A stretch of 64,000 nt of DNA from Alphaproteobacteria bacterium (GTDB lineage Bacteria; Pseudomonadota; Alphaproteobacteria; Oceanibaculales; Oceanibaculaceae), in assembly GCA_018823745.1 (NCBI GenBank), contig JAHJHR010000007.1:151943-215942 (forward strand), given 5' to 3'. The position numbers and the translations under genes are program-made. Shown here one piece after another: positions 25,083-33,960 of the stretch. Under the pieces are notes generated by a model. The model was not told the DNA's origin. It worked only from the letters and a program-made list of their open reading frames with translations, and did not search any database. Every line of letters begins with the position of its first letter. Position 1 is the first letter of the stretch.

Positions 25083-26128
25083 GGCCGCCTCCGCTGGCCG
25101 ATCAGCAGCGCCAGCAGCACCGGCACGCCGACCAACGCGGTCAGGATGCCGACCGGGATGATCGCGCCGGAGATCAGCGCCTTCGACAGGAAGGAAGCGG
25201 CGGAAAGGATCAGCGCCCCGCACAAGGCCGAGCCGGGCACCAGCATGCGGTGATCCTCGCCCAGCAGGAGGCGCGCGATATGCGGGCCGACCAGCCCGAT
25301 GAAGGCGATGGTGCCGACGAAGCAGACCGCGAAGGCGGTCAGGATCGAGGACCGCAGGATCACCCAGAGACGCAGCCGGGCGACATCAATGCCAACGCTG
25401 CGGGCATGCGCCTCACCGCCGCGCAGCAGCGTCATCAGCCAGACATGGCGCAGGCTGAAGGGCAGCACGGCCAGAAAGCAGGCGGTGACGATCCACACCT
25501 CGGTCCAGCCCGCCTTGGTCAGATTGCCGATGGTCCAGAACACGATCTGCTGGATGCCGTCGGCATCGGCGATGTAGTGCAGCGCCGAGGTCAGCGCGTT
25601 GCACAGGAACACCATGGCGATGCCGAACAGCACCACGGTCTCCCGCGCCCCGCCGACGAACTGCACCACCAGCAGGATCAGCCCGCCGCAACCCAGCGCG
25701 AAGACCAGCGCCATGACCGGCAGCACCGCGGTTTCCGGGACGAAGGGCAGCGCCGGGGCCAGCACGATGGCGATGCCCGCCCCCAGCATGGCGGAGGAGG
25801 AAACGCCCAGCGTGAACGGGCTGGCCAGCGGGTTGTCCAGGATGGTCTGGGTCTCGACCCCCGCCAGCCCCAGCGCCGCGCCGACCGACAACGCGATCAG
25901 CGCATCAGGCAGGCGCACCTGCCACAGGATGATGCGGTGGCGCAGTTCCAGGCTTTCGGGATCGAACAGGCCACGCAGAATCTGTTCGGCGGTCAGTCCG
26001 GCCGGGCCGGCCATCAGATCGAGGCCGAGGCACAGCAGCAGGGCCAGCGTCAGCAGCCCCAGTACCAGCACCCGCCGGCGCTGGATATGGCCGAAGCGGG
26101 CATGCAGCGAAGCGGAGGCGTCAGTCAC
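25079..26128 (-). CDS. Iron-chelate ABC transporter permease (FecCD/BtuC family)
   Basis: A 349-residue, about ten-helix permease starting at GTG 26128 with an eight-base overlap into the binding-protein gene. Motifs: LRHRIILWQVRLPDALIALS (R-x-P-R/D segment), GAALGLAGVETQTILDNPLA followed by SPFTLGVSSSAMLGAG (the FecCD signature Q-x-x-x-x-NPLA-x-P-x-x-LG), and the coupling region LVGPHIARLLLGEDHRMLVP near the C-terminus. Only one permease gene is present, so the channel should be a homodimer as in BtuC or HmuU. Operon context pairs it with the TonB receptor of system 2. Confidence 0.93.
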   Translation of the reverse strand: MTDASASLHARFGHIQRRRVLVLGLLTLALLLCLGLDLMAGPAGLTAEQILRGLFDPESLELRHRIILWQVRLPDALIALSVGAALGLAGVETQTILDNPLASPFTLGVSSSAMLGAGIAIVLAPALPFVPETAVLPVMALVFALGCGGLILLVVQFVGGARETVVLFGIAMVFLCNALTSALHYIADADGIQQIVFWTIGNLTKAGWTEVWIVTACFLAVLPFSLRHVWLMTLLRGGEAHARSVGIDVARLRLWVILRSSILTAFAVCFVGTIAFIGLVGPHIARLLLGEDHRMLVPGSALCGALILSAASFLSKALISGAIIPVGILTALVGVPVLLALLIGQRRRP

Positions 26129-27239
26129 GCAGCACCGTGGCGAAATACGTGCCTTCCAGCGTAAAGGGCAAATAGGTGTCGTAGATATGCGCCAGGGTGC
26201 GCTGCGGATCGAGATCGGCGAACAGATCGGGATGTATCCACACCGCGAAGGCTTCCAGCGCCACGATATTGAACGGCGAATTATAGAAATTATGCCAGAC
26301 GGAATGCGCCCGACCGCCGCGCACCGCATCCATCGCCTGGAATTCCGGGGCGGACAGGTAGCGCTTCAGGCTGGCGGCGGCGTCCTGGGTGGAAATGCCG
26401 GCGCCCAGCGCCACCGGTTTGCCGCCGGCGCGATATTCCGCCGGCGTGCCGCTGGCGGTACCGATCCATACATCGGGATTCTCGGTCAGCAGGAATTCCG
26501 CCGTGTGCTGCGCCGTCGGCCCGGGGGCCACGGCATCGGCGATATTATGCCCGCCCGCCAGGCCGACGAACGGACCCAGCATGCCCTCGGCCATGCCCCA
26601 GCAGCAATCGAAGCGGCCGGGATGGGCCTGTACGAACACGCTGGGCCGGGTCTTCGCCTGGGCGACACGCTCGCGGATGGTCTCCAGCCGCCCGCGATAG
26701 AAGGCGGCATAGTCGGCAGCGCGGTTCTCTGCCCCCAGCAGCCGGCCCAGAAGGTCGATGGAGGGCAGCGTGTTGGTCATCGGGTCGAGCCGGAAATCGA
26801 TGAACACCACTGCAATGCCGGCCGCTTCCAGCTGACGCAGCAATTCGGCGTTCTTCGCCCCCGGCCCATGATCGTTGAGGCCGAAAATGGCAAGCTGCGG
26901 CTGCAGATCGATGATCTTCTCAACCGAGACGCTGTCCGCGCTGTTGCTGCCGAACAGGGCGATGTCGCGCGCCGCCGGGAAGCGCTCGAAAAGCTGTGCC
27001 TCCAGCGCCGGCTCGGTATGGCTCAGCGGCGACATGGTGCCGACCAGCCCGGCCACCGGGTTTTCCGGACGCAGCAGGGCCAGCAGCGGGATATAGCGCC
27101 CCTCGCCGATGACGAAGCGTTTCACCGGCAGCTGAACGGACACGGCGCGGCCGGACCGGTCAACAATGTCGATCCGTTCCGCCCGCGCCGGGGAAAGCAG
27201 CGCCGCCAACAGCCCGGCGACGATCAGAAATACCCGCAT
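26121..27239 (-). CDS. Periplasmic iron-chelate binding protein (type III, FecB/BtuF class)
   Basis: A 372-residue protein with signal peptide MRVFLIVAGLLAALLSPARA. The mature part starts ERIDIVDRSGRAVSVQLPVK as in FecB/BtuF-like proteins (D-x-x-GR-x-V-x-x-P). Further features are KIIDLQPQLAIFGLNDHGPG, GIAVVFIDFRLDP and GTYFATVLRD at the end. It starts two bases after the stop of the receptor gene and overlaps the permease gene, so it is translated within one operon. Two cysteines (FDCCWG) sit mid-protein. It would pass the chelate entering through the system 2 receptor to the FecCD permease. Confidence 0.9.
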   Translation of the reverse strand: MRVFLIVAGLLAALLSPARAERIDIVDRSGRAVSVQLPVKRFVIGEGRYIPLLALLRPENPVAGLVGTMSPLSHTEPALEAQLFERFPAARDIALFGSNSADSVSVEKIIDLQPQLAIFGLNDHGPGAKNAELLRQLEAAGIAVVFIDFRLDPMTNTLPSIDLLGRLLGAENRAADYAAFYRGRLETIRERVAQAKTRPSVFVQAHPGRFDCCWGMAEGMLGPFVGLAGGHNIADAVAPGPTAQHTAEFLLTENPDVWIGTASGTPAEYRAGGKPVALGAGISTQDAAASLKRYLSAPEFQAMDAVRGGRAHSVWHNFYNSPFNIVALEAFAVWIHPDLFADLDPQRTLAHIYDTYLPFTLEGTYFATVLRD

Positions 27240-27241
27240 GT

Positions 27242-29488
27242 TTAGAAGGTGACCTTCGCTTTCACGAGAAAGGAGCGGCCCGGCTCATAGAGCGGGATCA
27301 CATTGCCGAATTCCTGGCCATAGGTGGCGCGGTCGGCATAGGTCTCGTCGAACAAATTGTTTGCCTCCACCCTCAGGGTCAGGAACTGCATCTGCGGGGG
27401 CTGGTATTCAGCGAAGAAGCTGAGGGATTCATACGAACTCAGCGGCTGCAACCCGACACCGGCAGGGTCCTCGTTTTCCAGCGCCACATCCAGGGTGCCA
27501 CCGAGGGTCAGGCCGGTACGGGCGAAGCTGTGGGCGACTTCAAGCGCGAAGAGCTGGCCGATCGGCGTGCCGAGATACTGGCCGAAATCCGAATCGCCGG
27601 TGACACCGTTGATCTCGAAATCAGTGTCGGTATAGGTCAGCCGGGCGAAGCCGGGCCCCCAGTTATAGCCGACCGAGATGTTGTAGCCCTGGGTCTCGAA
27701 ATCCGAGGTGAGCCGCGGGCCGCCACCGAAGGTCTCGTTGCGGGCATTCTCGAAATCGCTGCGGAAGATACCGGCCCCGAAAGTGAAGCCGCGATGATGC
27801 GTCTCGAAGCCCAGGGTCATGTTCTCGGAGCGCACCGGCTCAATGCCGCCGGCATAGGACCAGTTCTCGTTCAGGATGAAATTCTCGGCCAGGGTGATAC
27901 CGCCGAAGACCCGCGAATAGCCCGCCTTCAGCGTCAGCCAGTCGGTCGCGTCATAGGCCGCCGAGGCGTTGCCGGACAGGCCGGCATGGTCGATCTCGGT
28001 GCCGTCAGTGCCCTCGAACCAGTTCTGGTCGCCGCGCATGCCGAAGGACAGACGCAGCCGGTCGACCGGGGTTATGCGGGCCTGGGCGAAGACGCCGACA
28101 TTGGTGGATGATTCGAAGATGCTGACCGTGGGGTCGTCGTATTCCGCCTTGTCGTCATAGAAATCAACGCCGACCGTCAGCGTGTTGCCGGGGCTGAAGT
28201 TGAAGTTGTTCTCCAGCTTGCCGGACAGACTGCTGGTCTCGCCGACGCTGCCGAACGGGGTCGGCACGCTGACCTCGGTGCGGCCATAGCCCAGCACGGC
28301 CTTCGGATCCCACATGCCATCGGCATTCGGCGTGGAATAATTGAAGGCGAAGTTCTGGCGTTTCAGATCGTAGAGGCGCAGCCCCTCATTGCGGTTGGTC
28401 AGCCGGCCGATATTGGCGCGGAACGGGCGCACCGCCTCGTCATGTACCTGCTCGGCAGAGAACTCGAAGCGATGACCGCCATCGCTTTCGAAGCCGACCT
28501 TGCCCAGCACGCTTTCCAGCCCGGCACCGGTGCCCTCGACCGCCTGGCCATCACCATCCTTGTAGTTTCTGCCGTCGGAATTCTTGTAGAAGCCCAGCAC
28601 TTCGAAGCCCTGGGAGCGGCCATAGGCGGAGCCGCTATAGGTCAGGGCGTCGCCATTCGAATTGTATTCGCTGCTGAGGAAGCCGCCAACCGAGCGGCCC
28701 GGCTCCAGCACATCGGCCACGTCGACCGTCTCGTAGACGATGGAGCCGCCCAGCGCGCCGGGGCCGGCATCGGCCGGGGCCACGCCTGGATCGACGCGCG
28801 CCAGCTTCAGCAGCGACGGGTCGATCAGGTTGGTGGCGTTGTGGTGGAACACCTTGTTGTTCTGCCGCGCGCCATCGATGGTGATGGCGAGGTTGGTTTC
28901 CTCCACGCCCTGGACATAGACCTTCTGGCTCATCGGCTGGCCACCGCCGACGGAGACGCTGGCCTCGCCGGCGAAGACCTGCTTCAGCGAGCTCGGATTG
29001 CGGCGCTCCAGATCTTCCAGACCGATGGTGATCGAATTGGCCCGGTCGGCCGCCCCGGCATGCTTGTCCGGCTGGGACGCCCCCTGCACCATCACCGGTG
29101 CCAGCACCGTCGCCCCACCGCTTGCCCCCGGCGTTTCATAGATCACCGCACCGCCCTGCTCCATGCGGAAGCTGAGGCCAGTGCCGGCGAGAAGCTGCTG
29201 CAGCGCCAGCTCCGGTGCCATCGTACCGCTGACGCCCTGGGTACGGGCAGCGCGCACGACATCGCCATTCGCAGAAACCTGCATGCCGGACTGCCGGCCG
29301 AACAGCGACAGGGCCTCCGGCATCGGCTGCGATGGAATATTGAAGCTGCGCTGCTGGGCCTGGGCTATACTTGGTCCTGCGCCTTGTGCCTGTCCGGCGG
29401 ATGGCAGCGCGACCAGCGTCGTGGCCAGCGCGGTCGATACCGCCAGGGCGGCAACCCATCGCCGCCGAGTCTCGTGCCCCTTCGTCAT
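27242..29488 (-). CDS. TonB-dependent receptor, haem/haemoglobin type, with STN domain (system 2)
   Basis: A 748-residue receptor from ATG 29488 (MTKGHETRRRWVAALAVSTA). An STN domain lies at about residues 45-105 (FNIPSQPMPEALSLFGRQSG). The plug has KVYVQGVEETNLAITIDGAR followed by QNNKVFHHNATNLIDPSLLK and PADAGPGALGGSIVYETVDV, the arrangement of the haem/haemoglobin/transferrin receptor branch rather than the siderophore branch. The barrel ends in LVKAKVTF. An in-frame extension to 29527 is possible but lacks a better ribosome site. It combines a haem-type barrel with the STN signalling device and is followed without pause by its own ABC importer. I did not see a clear FRAP/NPNL haem motif, so the ligand remains open. 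Confidence 0.9.
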   Translation of the reverse strand: MTKGHETRRRWVAALAVSTALATTLVALPSAGQAQGAGPSIAQAQQRSFNIPSQPMPEALSLFGRQSGMQVSANGDVVRAARTQGVSGTMAPELALQQLLAGTGLSFRMEQGGAVIYETPGASGGATVLAPVMVQGASQPDKHAGAADRANSITIGLEDLERRNPSSLKQVFAGEASVSVGGGQPMSQKVYVQGVEETNLAITIDGARQNNKVFHHNATNLIDPSLLKLARVDPGVAPADAGPGALGGSIVYETVDVADVLEPGRSVGGFLSSEYNSNGDALTYSGSAYGRSQGFEVLGFYKNSDGRNYKDGDGQAVEGTGAGLESVLGKVGFESDGGHRFEFSAEQVHDEAVRPFRANIGRLTNRNEGLRLYDLKRQNFAFNYSTPNADGMWDPKAVLGYGRTEVSVPTPFGSVGETSSLSGKLENNFNFSPGNTLTVGVDFYDDKAEYDDPTVSIFESSTNVGVFAQARITPVDRLRLSFGMRGDQNWFEGTDGTEIDHAGLSGNASAAYDATDWLTLKAGYSRVFGGITLAENFILNENWSYAGGIEPVRSENMTLGFETHHRGFTFGAGIFRSDFENARNETFGGGPRLTSDFETQGYNISVGYNWGPGFARLTYTDTDFEINGVTGDSDFGQYLGTPIGQLFALEVAHSFARTGLTLGGTLDVALENEDPAGVGLQPLSSYESLSFFAEYQPPQMQFLTLRVEANNLFDETYADRATYGQEFGNVIPLYEPGRSFLVKAKVTF

Positions 29489-29604
29489 TTCCCTCAACTC
29501 CCCCTCAAGACAGGAAATCGCCCGCAATCACCCGATGCGATTACGTCGCATTTTTAATCTCTGACTTAGAGACGATGCGGGATCAGCCAGCGTTCAAAAT
29601 TTTT

Positions 29605-30582
29605 TCAGCCGCCGGAAATCAGCACGATCCAGGATGATAGCTGGCGAAAGGACGCGCCTTGCGCACTGGCGATGGCGCGGAAGGCGGCCACCGGGTCGGA
29701 CAGGCTGTAGACGCCGGTCAAAGGCTGATTGGCCAGCGCGTCGCCCTGCACCAGGACAATGCCGGAATAATAATGCCGCAGTTCGGCCACTACCTCGGCC
29801 ACAGGGCGGTCCTGGACGATGAGCTGCCCGTCCAGCCAGCTGGCGACATTCTCCGGCAGCATGGAGCCGCGTCCGCTGCCGCCATCCCAGGACAGCCGCG
29901 CCCAGTCGCCGGCGATCAACGTTTCGTTCACTGGCGGAACGACGCCCTCATGACTGACCCGCACGGTGCCCTCCCGCACCGCGACCCGGGTCGCGCGATC
30001 CACCATCTGCACCTCGAAGGCCGTGCCGACGACACTGGTCTCGATTGTGTTCGCCGCCACCCGGAAGGGCCGCTCCGGATTGGGCGTGACCTCGAAAAAC
30101 GCCTGTCCTGACAGCAGCGTCACGCGGCGTTCGGCCTGAGTATAGGCGATGTCCACGGCGCTGTCGGGGGCGAGGCGGATGGTGCTGCCATCTTCCAGCC
30201 GCACATACTGCTGTTCGGCCGTGCCCGTCACATGGTCGGCCGTCCAGTGCAGCATCAGATCGGGCAGCAGCACAAGCGCCAGGCAGGCCGCCAGGGCCGT
30301 GCCGGCAAACCCCAGGCCGATGCGGCGGCCAGGCCTGCGTCGTTTTTCTGCAATCGGCAGTGCCCGGGGTTCCCCGGCATGGCCCGACCAGTGCACGCGA
30401 TGCAGCGGTGTCACCTCCCCCAGAACCTCATAGGTCCGGGCGATCTCATCCCAGTCGCGGGCATGGGCGGAATCAGCCGCGATCCAGCGCCCGAAGGCGG
30501 CGCGCAAATCCCTGTCATCCGGCTGGTCGAGCAGGGCGACCAGCCATTCGCTGGCTCTGCTCGGTTGGCGTCGGTTATTCAT
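29605..30582 (-). CDS. FecR-family anti-sigma regulator (system 2)
   Basis: A 325-residue protein: cytoplasmic N-terminus SRASEWLVALLDQPDDRDLR followed by AAFGRWIAADSAHARDWDEI (DUF4880-like W-x-x-x-x-x-x-H-x-x-x-W/Y pattern), one transmembrane helix at about 90-112 (GLGFAGTALAACLALVLLPD), then the FecR periplasmic domain YVRLEDGSTIRLAPDSAVDI and VTLLSGQAFFEVTPNPERPF and a C-terminal receptor-contact part. It relays the state of receptor 2 to the sigma factor encoded immediately upstream. GAGGAG lies 14 bases before the ATG, rather far, so a slightly later start is possible. Confidence 0.92.
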   Translation of the reverse strand: MNNRRQPSRASEWLVALLDQPDDRDLRAAFGRWIAADSAHARDWDEIARTYEVLGEVTPLHRVHWSGHAGEPRALPIAEKRRRPGRRIGLGFAGTALAACLALVLLPDLMLHWTADHVTGTAEQQYVRLEDGSTIRLAPDSAVDIAYTQAERRVTLLSGQAFFEVTPNPERPFRVAANTIETSVVGTAFEVQMVDRATRVAVREGTVRVSHEGVVPPVNETLIAGDWARLSWDGGSGRGSMLPENVASWLDGQLIVQDRPVAEVVAELRHYYSGIVLVQGDALANQPLTGVYSLSDPVAAFRAIASAQGASFRQLSSWIVLISGG

Positions 30583-30657
30583 GTCGGGCTTTATCTCCTC
30601 GCCGCGGCACTATCCTATAGACGCCCCGGCGGGCGGCAGTGTTCAAAGATTGCCCGG

Positions 30658-31170
30658 TCATCGGTCGCGGAACAACCGGCTTCGGCAGTGTTCCAGCCCG
30701 TCGATTACCAGCGCATGTGCCGTGCCGACCGAGATATCGAGCCGGTTGGCAACCTCTCGGATCGAGCAGCCACCGAAGCGATGCATCTCCAGCGCGACCC
30801 GCGTGCGCTCCGGCAATTCAGCCAGGGCCAGGGTGAGCAGGCGCATGTCCCGGCGGGCAGCCACCTCGCTCTCCGGCGAGGGGCGATCCTCGGCGATCTC
30901 CTCCATCGCCGCATCCGTGCCCGAGGGCAGCCGCCCGCGTTCGCGCATCAGGCGCCGCCGCACATCCAGGGACAGGTTGCGGACGATGCGATAGAGATAG
31001 GCCAGCGGCTCACGCAGGGGCTGATCGACAGCAGCGGAATCCAGGCGCAGATAGGCCTCCTGCACCACATCCTCAGCATGCGAGCGATCGCCCAGGATGC
31101 TGCTGGCGTAATTCACCAGCTCGCCCCGATGCGCCGAAAGCAGCTCCACTATGGTCGGCTCGTGCGTCAA
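30658..31170 (-). CDS. FecI-type ECF sigma factor (system 2)
   Basis: A 170-residue sigma factor. Region 2: SSILGDRSHAEDVVQEAYLR; region 4: LPERTRVALEMHRFGGCSIR with the HTH EVANRLDISVGTAHALVIDG. I prefer the TTG at 31170 (LTHEPTIVELLSAHRGELV) because TGGAG precedes it at normal distance. The ATG at 31194 would start inside the Fur box and has no ribosome site. It heads a probable eight-gene minus-strand operon: sigma, FecR, receptor, binding protein, permease, ATPase, MATE, DUF2218. Confidence 0.88.
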   Translation of the reverse strand: MTHEPTIVELLSAHRGELVNYASSILGDRSHAEDVVQEAYLRLDSAAVDQPLREPLAYLYRIVRNLSLDVRRRLMRERGRLPSGTDAAMEEIAEDRPSPESEVAARRDMRLLTLALAELPERTRVALEMHRFGGCSIREVANRLDISVGTAHALVIDGLEHCRSRLFRDR

Positions 31171-31181
31171 AAAAGCTCCAG

Positions 31182-31200
31182 AACTGAGAATCATTCTCAG
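31182..31200. promoter_or_regulatory. Fur box ahead of sigma factor gene 2
   Basis: AACTGAGAATCATTCTCAG is a near-perfect inverted repeat (CTGAGAAT / ATTCTCAG) matching the Fur consensus with its central A/T. It ends 11 bases before the preferred TTG start, overlapping the expected promoter or leader, so iron-loaded Fur would shut off the entire iron operon. Confidence 0.85.
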
Positions 31201-31626
31201 ACCTAGAGATAGAAGCTATCGGACATCAAGGCAATCGGCTTGGAAAGTTTCGGCAGGCCGTGGATTGCCTAAGTCGGCTGCAGCATGGCCATTGTCGGTG
31301 ATTCGGTCCCTCCTCCGCTGTCAGCCCTGCGCTGGCCGCCGAGACGCGTGACAGCACGGACCGCAAGGGTAGACGAGCGCAATTACCTCGAAGCTTGCTC
31401 ATTACCGCCCGCGCCTATCGAGGCAGCGGTTTGCTGGCAGTGCTGTGGCCTACAAGGGACGGACAGAATAACTGCCATTCGCGCGGCGATTTGCCCTGCC
31501 CCATCCCGTCCAAGCCATCAGGGCCGGTTGTGGTGATCCGGCAAGCGGGTATCGTCCGGTTGTCACATATCGTGTAGGTTGATCTTCAGATCGATGCGCA
31601 ACCGAGATAGCCATGCGAGGTGACGG
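31201..31626. other. Divergent intergenic gap
   Basis: These 426 bases lie between the Fur box of system 2 and a small membrane-protein gene. Several short frames are open but none has neighbour-like codon use, a ribosome site and a recognisable domain. It should hold the promoter for the small membrane protein. No repeats or RNA genes were recognised. Confidence 0.4.
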
Positions 31627-31992
31627 ATGAAGCAGCGCCGTGCTGGATCAATCATTCGACACCGGTGGGTTTGTTGGCTGTTGTCGCTGGCCTTCGTGGC
31701 GCTTCTCGTGCTGGGCGCCTTGGGTTCCGGTTCCCGCATCTTTGCCTTTGCTATCATCGGGCCCGGCAGCATTCTAGCGATCGTGGTCCTCATGGGAATC
31801 AGACTGCTCGGCCTATTTCCTTGGGTCGAAGATATGCTTGGCCTCGAAGGTCCCTCAATGTACATGCTCGTCAGTCTGCTGATGGGCGTCGTGTTTTGGT
31901 GGGCGCTGGCGTTAGCCCTTCTGCTATATCGCCGCCGTAAGTTGATCACGTCCGAAACGGCAAGCAGCTTACGACCGTCAGTTTCACAGTAA
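31627..31992 (+). CDS. Small hypothetical membrane protein
   Basis: A 121-residue protein with GAGGTG seven bases before the ATG. A basic N-terminus (MKQRRAGSIIRHRW) is followed by three likely membrane helices: CWLLSLAFVALLVLGALG, FAFAIIGPGSILAIVVLMGI and MYMLVSLLMGVVFWWALALA. A short loop carries GLFPWVEDMLGLEGPS, and the tail after LLLYRRRKL is polar. I do not recognise the family. Its GC content and third-position bias are lower than those of its neighbours. It stands alone between systems 2 and 3, and no function is proposed. Confidence 0.65.
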   Translation: MKQRRAGSIIRHRWVCWLLSLAFVALLVLGALGSGSRIFAFAIIGPGSILAIVVLMGIRLLGLFPWVEDMLGLEGPSMYMLVSLLMGVVFWWALALALLLYRRRKLITSETASSLRPSVSQ

Positions 31993-32177
31993 CGCCGTCT
32001 CGAAAGCTGCCAGGCCACAGTCCACCAATCCCAGTCGCTTGCTTCCGGCCGACTTGCTTTGGCCGTTTGCGGACTGGCGGCTTTCAGATTACTGCCCTTC
32101 AGAATCGACTATCGGAACTCCACACCTCGCAGATTGCCTGAACATCAACGTCAGGTCTTTCGTCAGTCGCTTTTATT

Positions 32178-32192
32178 TGCGAGCGATTCGCA
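32178..32192. promoter_or_regulatory. Possible Fur-like palindrome ahead of sigma factor gene 3
   Basis: TGCGAGCGATTCGCA is a 7-1-7 inverted repeat (TGCGAgc / atTCGCA) 52 bases before the sigma gene start, the same place as the clearer Fur boxes of systems 1 and 2. It departs from the consensus in its inner bases, so another regulator, or chance, is possible. Confidence 0.4.
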
Positions 32193-32244
32193 TATGCACT
32201 ACGGTGCCATGATCGTCACACGACCATGAACACCCTCTCGGCTC

Positions 32245-32778
32245 ATGACAGATTCCGGGCTGCTGCAAGCCTATCGCGACCATGAATGGGAATTGCTGCG
32301 CTTCCTCGCCCGCCGTCTCGGTTCGCCGGCGACGGCGGCAGACATTGCGCATGACCTCTATGTGAAGCTGCTGGGCGAGCCAGAGCCGCCGCAGATACGC
32401 GACAGCAAGGCCTATCTGTTCGGCATGGCGGCCAATCTGGCAACCGATTATCTGCGGGTAGAGCGCCGCCGGGGCGAAATCCTGGCGGAGATCGACGGGT
32501 TGGTCTGGCGGCGCCGCGACGAGATGACGCCAGAGCGGCATGCCCTGGCCCGGGCCGAACTGGGTTTTCTTGCCACCGCCATTGCCGGGCTGCCGCCGCG
32601 CTGCCGCGAAATCTTCCGCCTGCATCGCTATGAGGGGCTGACGCAGCCACAGATCGCCGACCAGATGGGACTTGGAATCACCACGGTCTACAAGGATCTG
32701 AAATTGGCGCTGGAGACGATGCTGCGTGCCAGGCGGCAATTCCGGGCTACGCCGCAGGAGGAAGGCCACCGGAAATGA
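32245..32778 (+). CDS. FecI-type ECF sigma factor (system 3)
   Basis: A 177-residue sigma factor: MTDSGLLQAYRDHEWELLRF, region 2 GSPATAADIAHDLYVKLLGE and AYLFGMAANLATDYLRVERR, region 4 LPPRCREIFRLHRYEGLTQP followed by the HTH QIADQMGLGITTVYKDLKLA. The LFGMAANLATDYLR pattern is typical of FecI-like ECF factors. It is the first gene of the plus-strand system 3 and is divergent from system 2. No strong ribosome site is visible before the ATG. Confidence 0.9.
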   Translation: MTDSGLLQAYRDHEWELLRFLARRLGSPATAADIAHDLYVKLLGEPEPPQIRDSKAYLFGMAANLATDYLRVERRRGEILAEIDGLVWRRRDEMTPERHALARAELGFLATAIAGLPPRCREIFRLHRYEGLTQPQIADQMGLGITTVYKDLKLALETMLRARRQFRATPQEEGHRK

Positions 32779-32836
32779 TGATCCCACTCGTCTATTGTAT
32801 GAACGCCACCCCGATACGCCACTCATCGACCCGTCG

Positions 32837-33832
32837 ATGCCAGCCAGAGTGACCGCCTTGCCCCAGCAGATGTCGCCCGACCGCGTCGAGCAAACCGCGC
32901 AGGACTGGTTCCTCCGGCTGACCGCCGGCGACATGAGCGCGGTGGAACTTCGACGCTTCCGGGAATGGCGCGAGGCCAACCCTGCGCATGATGCGGCGTT
33001 CCGGGAAGTGCGCGCCTTGTGGAACGATCTCGACCCGCTGGAGCCGGCTTTCGCGCCGGCTGCCGACCAGGTCATGCCACACCGCATCCGGCCCGGAATC
33101 TCCCGCACCCGCGCCGTGGCAGCCATCGCTGCCCTGGCCGCCTGCCTGCTGCTGGTCCTGGCCTCGCTGCCGGACTTGCTGATAATGATTCAGGCGGATT
33201 ACCGGACGGCACGCGGCGAGCAGGCGACGATCACCTTGCCGGACGGCTCCCTCGCATATCTGAACACCGGCAGTGCCTTGGATATCCGCTATACCCAGAC
33301 CCGCCGAGAGGTCGCCATACTCGGCGGCGAGGTCTGGTTCGATGTCATCAGGGACAGGGGCCGTCCGTTCAGCGTTCTGGCACTGGGCGGCAGCAGCACA
33401 GCGGTCGGCACCGCCTATGCCGTGCGCGACCAAGACGGGATCGCCACCGTGACCGTGACGGAAGGCACGGTGCGTGTTGCCCCCGATGCAACCGACAATA
33501 CGGCAAGCACTGACCATCTTGTGACCGCCGGCCAGCGCATCGCCTATCGCGAGGATGGCAGCATCGGCCCGATGGAGAATGTGGACGCGACGGCCGCCAT
33601 CGCCTGGCGCCAGGGCCTGCTCCTGCTGCGCGAGCGCCCCTTCACCGAGGCGCTGGAGGAGATCGGCCGCTATTATCCGGGCCGCATCCTGCTGCTGGGC
33701 GATCAGACGAAGCTGGGTACGGTCACGGCCCGCCTGTCGCTTGGCCAGCTGGATAACGGCATCGACGCGCTGGCCGCCACGCATGGCCTCAGCGTCACCC
33801 GTCTGGCCGGTTATCTGGTCATTCTGCACTAA
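32837..33832 (+). CDS. FecR-family anti-sigma regulator (system 3)
   Basis: About 331 residues from ATG 32837. The N-terminal TAQDWFLRLTAGDMSAVELR and FREWREANPAHDAAFREVRA match the DUF4880 segment. One transmembrane helix lies in AVAAIAALAACLLLVLASLP. The periplasmic FecR domain contains ATITLPDGSLAYLNTGSALD and VAILGGEVWFDVIRDRGRPF. The C-terminus ATHGLSVTRLAGYLVILH is the STN-like receptor-contact end. The start is uncertain: the frame is open from 32726, overlapping the sigma gene, and ATG 32870 is another choice; none has a good ribosome site, suggesting coupling to the sigma gene. Confidence 0.88.
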   Translation: MPARVTALPQQMSPDRVEQTAQDWFLRLTAGDMSAVELRRFREWREANPAHDAAFREVRALWNDLDPLEPAFAPAADQVMPHRIRPGISRTRAVAAIAALAACLLLVLASLPDLLIMIQADYRTARGEQATITLPDGSLAYLNTGSALDIRYTQTRREVAILGGEVWFDVIRDRGRPFSVLALGGSSTAVGTAYAVRDQDGIATVTVTEGTVRVAPDATDNTASTDHLVTAGQRIAYREDGSIGPMENVDATAAIAWRQGLLLLRERPFTEALEEIGRYYPGRILLLGDQTKLGTVTARLSLGQLDNGIDALAATHGLSVTRLAGYLVILH

Positions 33833-33960
33833 GGGCTCCCCCTCCTCCGTAAAGAATCCTAAAAATCCGCACCGGTTTTCCCGCGCCCACGCGCTCTATG
33901 CATAGAGGGAGCGCGAATGCGTTGCATTCCTATTTCTTGTGACTATCAAAGGGGAAACCG

